Shown here piece after piece: positions 52,097-60,679 of a DNA stretch of 64,000 nt. The notes below the pieces were generated by a model, which had not been told where the DNA came from, searched no databases, and saw only the letters and a program-made list of their open reading frames with translations. A program made the position numbers and the translations under genes. Origin of the DNA: an uncultured Lachnospiraceae bacterium (lineage in GTDB: Bacteria; Bacillota; Clostridia; Lachnospirales; Lachnospiraceae); the NCBI GenBank assembly GCA_947630695.1, contig CANRIM010000006.1:17314-81313 (forward strand). The letters are read 5' to 3'. Each line of letters starts with the position of its first letter. The first letter of the stretch is position 1.

Positions 52097-52720
52097 ATGA
52101 TTGTAGAAATCTGCGGCCTTCCGGGCGCGGGAAAGTCCTTCCTGATCCAACAGCTGAATGGAAGTAGAATCAATGACAGGAAGGATGGGAGTAAACTTTT
52201 GGCATTTTTCATAAGGATTGCCAAAAAAGCGGCTGTATGGATGCCTTCTTCTCTTATATTAAAGAGAAAAATAAAAGGTGCTTTGAAAGATATTCCGGAA
52301 CAGGCATCCTTTTTCACCCGTAAGAAATCTAATTATATAAATAAGCTGGCGATGCTTGCGTTTGGTTACCGGTGGTCCGGACGTAATGTAATTTATGTGG
52401 ATGAGGGAATCGTTCATCAGGTAGTATCTTTCGCTGTAAACTATAATTTTCCAATGGAGAAGGTTTTTGGTCTGCTGGATGTCCTACAAGAGTGCATGAT
52501 TCATACGGAAGTAATCTATTTGAATGTGGATTTGGATGAATGTCTGAAAAGTATCCGGAAGAGAAACCGTCATGTGTGTGATATGGACGAATTGACGGGA
52601 GAGCAATTGCGCTGTTTTCTGAGCAGTTATAGAAAATATTTTGAAGCTATAAACCAAAAATATCAGTATCGAACGATAGGCAGAGACCAATACAATGAAA
52701 TAGAGGGGATATTTAAATGA
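52097..52720 (+). CDS. P-loop kinase-like protein
   Basis: The 207-residue protein has a clear Walker A motif (GLPGAGKS, residues 7-14), VIYVDEGIVHQ as a likely Walker B or acidic strand, and RKRNRHVCD as a lid-like basic region. It resembles small-molecule kinases of the thymidylate/APS type. Substrate unknown; phosphorylation of a sugar or lipid in the locus is a guess. It overlaps the GT2 gene by 4 bases. Confidence 0.72.
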   Translation: MIVEICGLPGAGKSFLIQQLNGSRINDRKDGSKLLAFFIRIAKKAAVWMPSSLILKRKIKGALKDIPEQASFFTRKKSNYINKLAMLAFGYRWSGRNVIYVDEGIVHQVVSFAVNYNFPMEKVFGLLDVLQECMIHTEVIYLNVDLDECLKSIRKRNRHVCDMDELTGEQLRCFLSSYRKYFEAINQKYQYRTIGRDQYNEIEGIFK

Positions 52721-53583
52721 TCGCTTTTGTGATTTTGCATTATCAGGCAGCGGACGAAACGATTCAGTGCATAGAATCCATAAAATTACATGTGACAGAG
52801 GAAAAAAGAATCATCATCGTGGATAATGCTTCGCCAAATAATTCCGGAATGGAGATTCAAAGAAAATATCAGCTGGATCCGGAGACAGATGTAATCCTAA
52901 GCAGGGACAATCTCGGGTTTGCCAGAGGGAATAATCTGGGGTATCAGGCTGCTAGAAAATCAGATCCGGACTTTATCGTTGTCCTTAACAGTGACACCTT
53001 AATTGAACAGGATGATTTTGCCCAATTGGTGGACAGGTCATATAGAACCTATGCTTTTGATGTTCTGGGACCGGATATTTATTCTACGAAAACATCCTCA
53101 CATCAAAATCCTCAAAGGGAAACGAATTTTACCTTGGAGGAACTGAAGAGGAAGCGCCGAATCCTTCTTCTAAAAAACAAGCTGAGATGGGCTATCTGGC
53201 TAAAATATCGGCTATTCCGATCTATTCCTGAAAAGGCGGATGATTCACATAAGAATTATTCCATGGCACAGACTGGAAAAGTTCTCCATGGCGCTTTTTA
53301 CGTGTTTTCCAGAAAATTCATTGAAGGTCATGAAGAGTGCTTTTACAATGGAACGTTTATGTATTTTGAATCCTACATTCTGCATTATCTGGGCATGAAA
53401 GAAAAAATGGTATTTTTATATGATCCACAAATACATATTTCACACCATGAAGATGTTTCCACAGATCTGACCTATCAGACGAGATATCAAAAATCAGTAT
53501 TTGTAAACAAATGCTCGCTGGCCTCGTGCGAAAAGTTTATTAAATTACATGAAAATAATAAAGAAGAAGAGATAACATTATGA
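52717..53583 (+). CDS. Glycosyltransferase family 2
   Basis: The 288-residue GT-A enzyme has VDNASPNNSG, RDNLGFARGNNLGYQ and the metal-binding LNSDT motif. The pattern is that of rhamnosyltransferase-like GT2 proteins. It probably adds one sugar of the repeat unit. It overlaps both neighbours by 4 bases, showing tight coupling with the kinase-like and polymerase genes. Confidence 0.88.
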   Translation: MIAFVILHYQAADETIQCIESIKLHVTEEKRIIIVDNASPNNSGMEIQRKYQLDPETDVILSRDNLGFARGNNLGYQAARKSDPDFIVVLNSDTLIEQDDFAQLVDRSYRTYAFDVLGPDIYSTKTSSHQNPQRETNFTLEELKRKRRILLLKNKLRWAIWLKYRLFRSIPEKADDSHKNYSMAQTGKVLHGAFYVFSRKFIEGHEECFYNGTFMYFESYILHYLGMKEKMVFLYDPQIHISHHEDVSTDLTYQTRYQKSVFVNKCSLASCEKFIKLHENNKEEEITL

Positions 53584-54914
53584 GTGGACTAATTGTTTTA
53601 CTGTTAGTAGAAATACTTCTGTTTTTGCTGGCATTTTCTCTAAGTGGGAAAGATATTATGGCTCCATCTGTCATGATGTGCATTATGTTTCTCTTAAGCA
53701 CATCGGTAGCTATTATTAATGCTAGAAAATGGGATATCCATTACAGTTTTGAAGCAGCATTTCTGATAACAACCGGAATTTTGGCTTTTATCGTAGGAGA
53801 GGTTTTCTACCGTTATTTTTTCTGCCGACAGTTGCGAGGAAAGGTTCGCAGTGGGAACAGTACAGAAACGGTAATTTATGAGGTAAAACCATGGAAATTA
53901 AATGTACTGATTATTTTTGACCTCCTGGTCTGTGCCTGGAGTTTGATAAGCCTTATCCAATCGAGTGAAGGAGGTTTGTCATCAAACTTGAGTCAGATTT
54001 TTGCATTGAATCGTAATTTGCAAAACGCAGATTTGATTGCAACGGGAGGAACTGTAGATACAGGAGTAATGAGCCAATTAATCAAAATCGTATATGCTTC
54101 CGGTTATTTGTCATCCTTTCTTTTTGTCAATAACCTGATCTGGAAAAAAGGAAAACGTGCAGAACAGATGAAGCACATTTTTATTATGGCAGTGTCTGTC
54201 TTCCCTTCTATTATGACTGCGGGAAGAACCAGAATACTAATGCTTGCAAGCGCATTTTTAATTGAATATTATATCGTGTGGCATCAAAAGAAAGGATGGA
54301 ACCGGAATTTATCATGGAAATATATAAAAAATGGTGTCATAGCACTGATTGCAGGAATCCCCGCTTTTTATTATTCAGCAGAGCTTCTGGGCAGAAAACC
54401 GTCCGCGACCTTATTTGATTATGTATCCGTATATTTGGGTTCTTCCATCCAGCTTTTCAATCTGTATGTCGCAAACCCTGTTTCCAGAAAAATGATCGGG
54501 GAGGAAAGCCTCTTTTCTGTGATTAAAGTACTGCACTTCTTGGGATTGTGCGATGTATCAACCTCCTATAATCTGGAAATTCGATCTATGGGTATGGGCA
54601 GTAGTAATGTATATACTTTTTTTCGAAGGCCATTGCATGATTTTGGCTTCTTTGGAATGTATGTTTTTACGATATTGGTGGCAATGCTGTTTTCCTGGCT
54701 ATATTTCAAAAAAATTAAGTATAAACAGGGAAGCCGGGCTGCCATATGGGTGTTGGTATATGGATATTTCTATTATTGGATTATTAGTTCATCCATCCTT
54801 CAGTACAGTGTAACCTATATTTCGGTCGCTACATGCATCATGCTGTGTATGATTCTACTCTTAAATAAGTTTGTAGTAACTTGCAGGGAGGATTCAAGTC
54901 CTGTTGAGAGATGA
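53580..54914 (+). CDS. Wzy-like polysaccharide polymerase
   Basis: The 444-residue protein has about twelve hydrophobic helices and a large extracellular loop, the layout of O-antigen and capsule polymerases (Wzy/EpsG type). Sequence motifs are poor in this family; TAGRTRILMLASAFLIEYY in the middle and YVYLGSS-like loops fit. Position between a glycosyltransferase and the flippase supports the call. It overlaps the next gene by 11 bases. Confidence 0.82.
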   Translation: MSGLIVLLLVEILLFLLAFSLSGKDIMAPSVMMCIMFLLSTSVAIINARKWDIHYSFEAAFLITTGILAFIVGEVFYRYFFCRQLRGKVRSGNSTETVIYEVKPWKLNVLIIFDLLVCAWSLISLIQSSEGGLSSNLSQIFALNRNLQNADLIATGGTVDTGVMSQLIKIVYASGYLSSFLFVNNLIWKKGKRAEQMKHIFIMAVSVFPSIMTAGRTRILMLASAFLIEYYIVWHQKKGWNRNLSWKYIKNGVIALIAGIPAFYYSAELLGRKPSATLFDYVSVYLGSSIQLFNLYVANPVSRKMIGEESLFSVIKVLHFLGLCDVSTSYNLEIRSMGMGSSNVYTFFRRPLHDFGFFGMYVFTILVAMLFSWLYFKKIKYKQGSRAAIWVLVYGYFYYWIISSSILQYSVTYISVATCIMLCMILLLNKFVVTCREDSSPVER

Positions 54915-56412
54915 GAGGATGAAGGATGGTTATGATGACATGAGTGGGGCGAAAAAATCGGTAAAACTAAACACGTTATTGAATGCCGTCAGGCAGTCAT
55001 CCGCGCTGATTTTCCAGCTGATTACTTTTCCATATGTTTCCAGAGTCCTTGGAAGCAGTGAGTATGGCAGATATTCATTTTCCTTTACCATTGTCAGCTA
55101 CTTTTTACTGTTATCTACCTTTGGAATCAATACTTATGCGGTACGGGAAGGCGCACGGATCAGAGATGACCGCGAAGGGATTTCTTCACTTGCATCAGAC
55201 TTGTTAAGTATTAATTTGATGACGACAGCAGCAGCCTATATTATTTTAGGAGTGCTCATTTTTTGCAATGCAAAAATAAGAGATTGTTCCGTTTTAATTG
55301 CAATTCAAAGCGTAAGCCTTTTGCTGACGGCTATTGGTGTGGACTGGATCAATATTATATATGAGGATTATTTATATATAGCATTACGGTACATTGCATT
55401 ACAGGTCCTGTCGCTCATATGTATTCTTTTTCTCGTAAAGACCCCGGGCGATACGGCAATTTATTGTTTTCTCCTTATGCTTGCCTCGTTTGGCGGTAAC
55501 TTAGTCAATTTGGCATATGTCAGAAGATATGTCAGACTAAAGATACGGATCAAATCTGATTTTTGTCACTACATGAAGCCGCTTGCTATATTATTTGTGA
55601 ATTCGCTTGCTACTACAGTATATGTGAATAGCGACATCACCATGCTGGGATTCTACTGTTCCAATGAGACGGTGGGAGTCTATAGTTTTGCGTCAAAACT
55701 TTATAACATGCTGAAGCAATTTATCAATTCCATCGTTACCGTAACCGTGCCGAGACTGGCATACTTAAAAGGTCAAAATGACGAAATATACCGAACATAT
55801 ATCAAAAAAATCATGAATTACTTGATTTTTCTGACTTTTCCAATTGCTGTCGGTTTTACAATATTTAGTGATTCCGTTATTTATATTGTAGGGGGAACGG
55901 AGTATCTTTCCGGTACCTTCTCCTTTAGGATTTTGATGCTTGCTTTGATTTTTGCTCTTTTGGCATCAGTATTTACAAATGGAATGCTGATCATTAACCG
56001 CCAGGAAAAATACTGTCTTATCGCGACTTTAGTTTCAGCAGTGTTGAATGTTGTATTGAATATATTCTTAATTCCGAAATTAGGAATGGCTGGTGCTGCG
56101 GTTACTACTGTCATTGCCGAAATGGTCAATTTAATGATTCAATCGCATTTTGCAAAGGACACTTTGAAAGCATTCAGGATAATTTCCAAAAAGGATTTTA
56201 TAACGCTCCTTGGAGGTTGCTGTATGGTTGCAGCAATCTGTAAGATGGTCAATTACTTTATGGAATCTGGCGGTGTCTGCATGACATTGGGAAAAGTCTT
56301 GGTTGGATGTGTATTGTCAGCAATCGGATATTACTTGATTTTGTTTTTGTTCAAGAATGATATTGCTATAGAAATATATCAAAAAGTGAAATTAAGAAAT
56401 CGTAAAGGATAA
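54904..56412 (+). CDS. Wzx-type polysaccharide flippase
   Basis: The 502-residue protein has about 14 membrane helices and the MOP-superfamily opening SALIFQLITFPYVSRVLGS. It should flip the lipid-linked repeat unit to the outer face. TTG 54904 has AGGGAGG 12 bases upstream; ATG 54919 or 54940 are alternative starts. It is the last gene of the polysaccharide locus. Confidence 0.88.
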   Translation: MRDERMKDGYDDMSGAKKSVKLNTLLNAVRQSSALIFQLITFPYVSRVLGSSEYGRYSFSFTIVSYFLLLSTFGINTYAVREGARIRDDREGISSLASDLLSINLMTTAAAYIILGVLIFCNAKIRDCSVLIAIQSVSLLLTAIGVDWINIIYEDYLYIALRYIALQVLSLICILFLVKTPGDTAIYCFLLMLASFGGNLVNLAYVRRYVRLKIRIKSDFCHYMKPLAILFVNSLATTVYVNSDITMLGFYCSNETVGVYSFASKLYNMLKQFINSIVTVTVPRLAYLKGQNDEIYRTYIKKIMNYLIFLTFPIAVGFTIFSDSVIYIVGGTEYLSGTFSFRILMLALIFALLASVFTNGMLIINRQEKYCLIATLVSAVLNVVLNIFLIPKLGMAGAAVTTVIAEMVNLMIQSHFAKDTLKAFRIISKKDFITLLGGCCMVAAICKMVNYFMESGGVCMTLGKVLVGCVLSAIGYYLILFLFKNDIAIEIYQKVKLRNRKG

Positions 56413-56547
56413 TTGTTTACCCTGTACAGGATTTCTAATTAAGAAATCAGTCAAAGCTGTAAAAAAAGGTGAGTGTAATCTTTTAAGAGAATGTTTTAAA
56501 GTTTGCATAAACTCAAAAAATGGATACAAGATTTTTGATAAATTGCC

Positions 56548-56585
56548 AGAGGGCGAGCTATTTTTAGGTTCGGCCCTCTATTTAT
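56548..56585 (+). terminator. Terminator-like hairpin after the polysaccharide locus
   Basis: AGAGGGC (56548-56554) pairs with GCCCTCT (56573-56579) across an 18-base loop. The following ATTTATATT is only a weak T run. It lies 135 bases after the flippase stop. Confidence 0.45.
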
Positions 56586-56608
56586 ATTATAAAGCCGCGT
56601 TTGGTATA

Positions 56609-56743
56609 TTAAGCAGAAACACTTTCTATAGTCATTTCCAGCGTATAATCAGCCTTCAAATAAAAACTCAAGCTTAAAATTTCATACAGGTTGAAAAATG
56701 GGTATCTTTGTAGTTTCTTATATTTTTGGGAATATGGATACAT
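56609..56743 (-). pseudogene. Possible gene remnant, 44 codons
   Basis: A minus-strand frame from ATG 56743 to TAA 56609 reads MYPYSQKYKKLQRYPFFNL and ends with an acidic amphipathic stretch. It has protein-like composition but no ribosome site, so it is more likely the 3' end of a lost gene than an intact one. I cannot name the family. Confidence 0.25.
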
Positions 56744-56799
56744 TGGCAGCTGCGATGATTACATTTACACTACGATATAAATATTGATAAGTGACGATG

Positions 56800-56828
56800 T
56801 TGACAATATGTAAATTATATGATATTGT
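56800..56828 (+). promoter_or_regulatory. Promoter with overlapping inverted repeat
   Basis: TTGACA (56800-56805) and TATTGT (56823-56828) are 17 bases apart. ACAATA in the -35 region and TATTGT at the -10 are inverted copies. An almost identical promoter drives the Rpn gene at 60595. Confidence 0.7.
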
Positions 56829-56834
56829 ATAAAA

Positions 56835-56972
56835 ATGGAAAAGATAAGAATGTATGCAGATGTGGTCAATACAAAGGAGGCCATCCTGTATCTGGACCAT
56901 GAGGAAATCACGGGGGCATACAGTGAAGAACTGGATGAAGCAGTGCAGGAATTAAAGTCAAGCGAAAAATGA
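56835..56972 (+). CDS. Small acidic protein, 45 residues
   Basis: ATG 56835 lies about where transcription from the promoter at 56800-56828 should begin, so the message would be nearly leaderless. An internal ATG at 56850 behind GGAAAAG gives a 40-residue form. The sequence MYADVVNTKEAILYLDHEE then an acidic helix and KSSEK looks coding. Function is unknown. It may be a fragment of a larger family. Confidence 0.45.
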   Translation: MEKIRMYADVVNTKEAILYLDHEEITGAYSEELDEAVQELKSSEK

Positions 56973-57029
56973 TCATACAGGCGACGGCGTTTAGCTGTAA
57001 ATAAAAAACAATTCAAAGGAGGGCTTCCA

Positions 57030-57869
57030 ATGATTTCATCCACAGGCGACAATGATTTTCTCACATTTCAACGTCAGACCCTCGACAAATCACCGCAGGA
57101 TGTTCGGACGTACTGGACGCCGGAGCGCAAGAAGGCGGCGATTCCTGTGCATAGAGACGATACGGGAGCGAACACGGCAAATATGCCTGACGTGCCACCG
57201 TCAGACGGTGCGAATGCCGCTCCCACAACCGACCCTAAGCAGGCGGATATGAGCAAAATGCCCTTTATCACAGGTGGAAAACTCTTTTTCACCCTCGACG
57301 GCGTAGACTACGTCGCCAGCGGCAATATTTTTATGAAAAACAACCTGCTCCTGACGGCGGCCCATTGTGTGCAGGAGGACACCACGGGTCATCTCGCTGA
57401 AAACTTTGTGTTCGAGCGGTGTTACACGGGCGAACTGTCCACGGAGGATTTCACGTTCAGAACGGTAGCGCTCAAAGAGAACTGGTACACCGAAAAGGAC
57501 AACAAATGGGACTACGCCATCGCTATTCTGAATCGTGACTCCACTGTCGAAAAGCCGCTGCAATATCGGATCGAGAACCTTCTCGGAAGAACAGTAACGG
57601 CGTCGGGCTATCCCACAGATATATTTGACGGTGCGCAGATGATGTACATAAGCGGTACAGTCAGCGAAAGAGCTGACGCGTGGATGATCCGCGGCGGAAA
57701 GCTGTCAAACGGGGCTTCCGGCGGTGCGTGGGTGCTGGAGGATGGCGAAACGGTTGTCGGACTGAATTCTTTTGGTGGAACCACCGCCAAAGGTGGAGCA
57801 TATATGGGTTCCCCTAAATTCGATGCGGAATTCGACAAGCTCTATAACTATGTACTGACACTTATATAG
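57030..57869 (+). CDS. Trypsin-like serine protease 1, no signal peptide
   Basis: The 279-residue protein has the S1/V8-type triad His112 (LTAAHC), Asp161 (NKWDYAIAIL) and Ser230 (SNGASGGAW). Before the domain is a conserved YWTPERKKAA block (residues 28-37) like the WTPER-type propeptide region I associate with extracellular trypsin-like proteases of actinobacteria, followed by a Pro/Asp linker. No signal peptide is present, so export is uncertain. AAGGAGG precedes the ATG. A paralog follows after one copy of the structured repeat. Confidence 0.85.
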   Translation: MISSTGDNDFLTFQRQTLDKSPQDVRTYWTPERKKAAIPVHRDDTGANTANMPDVPPSDGANAAPTTDPKQADMSKMPFITGGKLFFTLDGVDYVASGNIFMKNNLLLTAAHCVQEDTTGHLAENFVFERCYTGELSTEDFTFRTVALKENWYTEKDNKWDYAIAILNRDSTVEKPLQYRIENLLGRTVTASGYPTDIFDGAQMMYISGTVSERADAWMIRGGKLSNGASGGAWVLEDGETVVGLNSFGGTTAKGGAYMGSPKFDAEFDKLYNYVLTLI

Positions 57870-57870
57870 T

Positions 57871-57955
57871 CGGAAGGCTGATGCGAAGCATAATTGGAAT
57901 GCCTTCCGATGACATGGCAGGTGTGCCTTGGGTGCGCATGCCGATACATTAACGA
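57871..57955 (+). repeat. Structured repeat, copy B (two hairpins)
   Basis: CGGAAGGC (57871-57878) pairs with GCCTTCCG (57901-57908) around an inner ATGC-GAA-GCAT hairpin. After 7 bases a second hairpin (57916-57927 with 57931-57942) follows, with a TTG loop. Copy C at 62951 has the same order and spacing. The 3' flank CGAGGAGG forms the ribosome site of protease 2. Confidence 0.75.
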
Positions 57956-57967
57956 GGAGGAACGCAG

Positions 57968-58798
57968 ATGAATAACAATCCAAACGGCGGACGGTTTATG
58001 CCGATGCAGCTTGGCAGCATCGACAATTCGCCCCAAGATATCCGCGCTTACTGGACACCGGAACGAAAGAAAGCGGCGACTCCGGTCATAGGCGGAGCGC
58101 CCATTTCACAGGGAATGCCCAGTGCGGACAACGCGCCGCCACCGCCGCCGCCAACCGACCCAAAAGAAGCGAATCTTGCCGAAATGCCATTCACCACAGG
58201 CGGGAAGCTGTTTTATTCCATGAATGGCAAAGACTTTGTCGCCAGTGGCAACATCTTTATGAAAAACAATATGCTCCTGACGGCAGCACATTGTATTCAA
58301 GATAAGGATTCCGGCAGTATTGGCGAGAATTACGTTTTTGAACTCGACTATACGGGCGAACTTTCCTCCGAGGATTTTACCTTCAAAACTGTGGCGCTTC
58401 GTGAAAACTGGTATCAGACCAAGAACGAAAAGTATGATTACGCTATCGCAATTTTGGACAAGCCTTCTAAGATTGCCACACCTCTGCGCTACACCACCGA
58501 CACCAGAATCCGGGATAAGCAGATCACCTCGATGGGCTATCCGACCGCATATTTTGACGGTGCGCAGATGATGTTTGTCAAAGGACTTATTGTCCCGATC
58601 TATGGGCATTGGGCAATGTTCGGAAGCAAGATGGGCGCGGGCGCTTCGGGCGGCGCGTGGGTACTCGACGACAACGTGACGGCAGTCGGACTGAATGCCT
58701 ACGTTTCTGTTTCCGGAAAGGAAATCCTCTATTCCGGTTCTCCGCTTTTCGATGCGGAATTTGACAGTCTGTATCAATATGCGCTGACATTGATGTAA
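57968..58798 (+). CDS. Trypsin-like serine protease 2, no signal peptide
   Basis: The 276-residue paralog of protease 1 keeps His108 (LTAAHC), Asp157 (EKYDYAIAIL) and Ser227 (GAGASGGAW), the SPQDIRAYWTPERKKAA block at 21-37 and a proline run in the linker (about 57-62). The specificity loops and C-terminal part differ, so the two copies may cut different targets. No signal peptide is seen. A small beta-rich gene follows after 11 bases. Confidence 0.85.
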   Translation: MNNNPNGGRFMPMQLGSIDNSPQDIRAYWTPERKKAATPVIGGAPISQGMPSADNAPPPPPPTDPKEANLAEMPFTTGGKLFYSMNGKDFVASGNIFMKNNMLLTAAHCIQDKDSGSIGENYVFELDYTGELSSEDFTFKTVALRENWYQTKNEKYDYAIAILDKPSKIATPLRYTTDTRIRDKQITSMGYPTAYFDGAQMMFVKGLIVPIYGHWAMFGSKMGAGASGGAWVLDDNVTAVGLNAYVSVSGKEILYSGSPLFDAEFDSLYQYALTLM

Positions 58799-58809
58799 GG
58801 AGGCAGAAC

Positions 58810-59172
58810 ATGAATACATTACGTTACTTGAAACTCCAAAACGACGGGGCGTTTGTCGCCCAGATCGTGATTGAATACCGCGAGCGCCATACCGACGGAC
58901 AGGGAAACATCAGCTTCGCCGGTGAGTGGAAAAGCTGGTACACGCCAGGATACCGCGACATTTTACAGTATGGTGAGCGATCGGTAGATCTTGCGAAGGA
59001 TTCCAATATCCCGAACGGTGCACAGGTGCGTCTGCATGTCTATGTGGCGGCAGGATACAGCAATCCCTCCGTCCAGCAATACATATTCGACAAGGATAGC
59101 GGTGCGCAGGCAGTGTATGAGATCAGCGGCACGACGTTGAATAATTATTTGAAGCTTGTTTCTTACGGTTGA
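58810..59172 (+). CDS. Small beta-rich protein of unknown function
   Basis: The 120-residue protein has a pattern of alternating strands (AQIVIEYRER, GAQVRLHVYVAAG, QYIFDKDSG) that suggests a compact beta-sandwich, with no signal peptide or helix. AAGGAGG precedes the ATG, and the gene is 11 bases behind protease 2. It may be a substrate, partner or effector of the proteases. The family is not recognised. Confidence 0.65.
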   Translation: MNTLRYLKLQNDGAFVAQIVIEYRERHTDGQGNISFAGEWKSWYTPGYRDILQYGERSVDLAKDSNIPNGAQVRLHVYVAAGYSNPSVQQYIFDKDSGAQAVYEISGTTLNNYLKLVSYG

Positions 59173-60268
59173 TGGGAACGGAAAGCCAGGAAAGGCTCCG
59201 CCGAGTGAAAGAAAGACTGTCATATACATAACCCAGATTTACATCTAATTTGTCTGAAAGCAGCTTATTATAAATTACATTCTCCGTATAGTCCTTGTCC
59301 TTAAATGCAAGTGTCACAAACAAGCCTACATCTGATGTAAATAACTTATATCGTCCGGCATCCTTTTCCAATGCCATACCGACACCGGAATTATTTGCAT
59401 GATACGCAATATTCACAGTGTAGGAACGAAGCATATCAGGGATCAGTTCACGAACCTGTTTAGAACGAATTCCCTCTTTTGCACTTGCCAGAACATATCT
59501 TGACGCATTACCGCTGAGATTTGCGGGGATAGCATCGAAGATATCTCCGGCAAGCCCGGTTCCGTCTATCTTGGTAAAATCTTCTTCATACAGATCTACG
59601 ATTTCTCTTTTCACTTCATCGACAGCCTGCAAATTATTCTGCGCAATATAGGTTTCTATCGCCTGCGGCATTCCGCCGATGAGCATATACAGTCTGAAAA
59701 CCCGCATAAGGTTTCTATGCATAGCGTTTCCGGCAGCCTTTCCATTTTGAAGAAGGGTCCTTATCGTATCAGCTGATATCTCATCGCCAATAGCCCACAA
59801 AAATTCTTCAAAATCCATGGGGTACATAGATATCTTATGTTCCTCACTTGGAATCAGTATGTCTTTTGTATTCTTCTTTGATAAAAGGGATCCTGTTTCA
59901 ATATATTTGTATCTTCCATCAGCGACGAGATATTTTATTGCCTGTCTGGCCTTTGGTAACAACTGTACTTCGTCGAATATGATTACAGACTCCTTCTCAT
60001 ATAATCTGGTACCGGTCAGCTGTTGTAACTGCAGAAAGAAAAAGTCCAGATTATACATATCATCAAACAGCGTTTCGATTGCCCTGTTTGTATGAGCAAA
60101 ATCAATCAAAATATAGGATCTGAACTCATTTCTGGCAAATTCTTCTGTAATCGTTGACTTTCCGACGCGTCTGGCTCCTTTTATGAGGAGTGCATATTTA
60201 TCACTGTGATTCTCCTTCCATTCAAGTATCTCATCGTATATTTTTCTTTTAAATACCGGCCTGTTCAA
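59123..60268 (-). pseudogene. DUF4143-type AAA ATPase, 3'-truncated
   Basis: The first about 365 of 381 codons match the ATPase family with a C-terminal DUF4143 domain: LLIKGARRVGKST (Walker A), VIIFDEVQLLPKARQ (Walker B) and KYIETGSLLSKKN. After DVNLGYVYDSL the frame runs into sequence antisense to the beta-rich gene, and the expected C-terminal nuclease-like part is missing. The start is probably TTG 60268 behind GGGCGG. It looks like a broken gene joined to other DNA near 59215. Confidence 0.75.
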
Positions 60269-60294
60269 ATATATCACCGCCCTTTCAAAGAAAG

Positions 60295-60343
60295 TATAGC
60301 GCAAATCCCCATTTGTATTTATCTTTCCATAGCGCAAATCCCC
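60295..60343 (-). promoter_or_regulatory. Direct repeats and promoter region of the ATPase gene
   Basis: On the minus strand GGGGATTTGCGCTAT occurs twice, 33 bases apart, ending in TATACT as a likely -10. Such repeats could be operators for self-control. Confidence 0.5.
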
Positions 60344-60594
60344 GCTTATTTATTATTTGCAAATTTTCCAATATATGCAAATGTCCGTTTTCGCAAAAAT
60401 AAGTGTTATCTAATATCTCTGTAAAGCCTTGGTCTTCAGATATAGGGATATAAGGCGACCAATGCATTTTTGATTTTCTAAAAGATTGAACTACAGGTTC
60501 ATTGACGGTGGGAATTTCCCCGTGCTAAGATAATAGTGTGAGGATACTTTTTTGTGACATGATTGACGATTATAAAAAACAATATGTAACTACA
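60344..60594. other. Intergenic stretch between divergent genes
   Basis: Apart from the flanking promoters I see no supported gene in this stretch. A minus-strand frame overlapping the repeats is judged spurious. Confidence 0.5.
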
Positions 60595-60623
60595 TTGACA
60601 ATATGTACGAAATATGCTATTGT
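60595..60623 (+). promoter_or_regulatory. Promoter for the Rpn-family gene
   Basis: TTGACA (60595-60600) and TATTGT (60618-60623) are 17 bases apart. Most spacer bases match the promoter at 56800. A further ACAATATGTA lies at about 60579, making a direct repeat with the one in the spacer. Confidence 0.7.
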
Positions 60624-60679
60624 ATGGATACAAAACAAGCGCATGTTTTGAAATTTTTTTTACAGGACGGTAATTTATA

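Larger units (their letters stand above)
56413..57029. other. 617-base stretch between the flippase and protease genes
   Basis: This stretch holds a terminator-like hairpin, a small minus-strand open frame that looks like a gene remnant, a strong promoter and one 45-codon gene; each is listed separately. Nothing else is supported. Confidence 0.6.

Noticed and set aside
57030..58798. The two proteases as ordinary secreted enzymes
   Set aside because: Neither has a hydrophobic signal peptide or a plausible upstream start that would add one.
60285..60467. A 60-codon minus-strand gene before the ATPase
   Set aside because: It overlaps the direct repeats and promoter, and part of its sequence is just the translated repeat.
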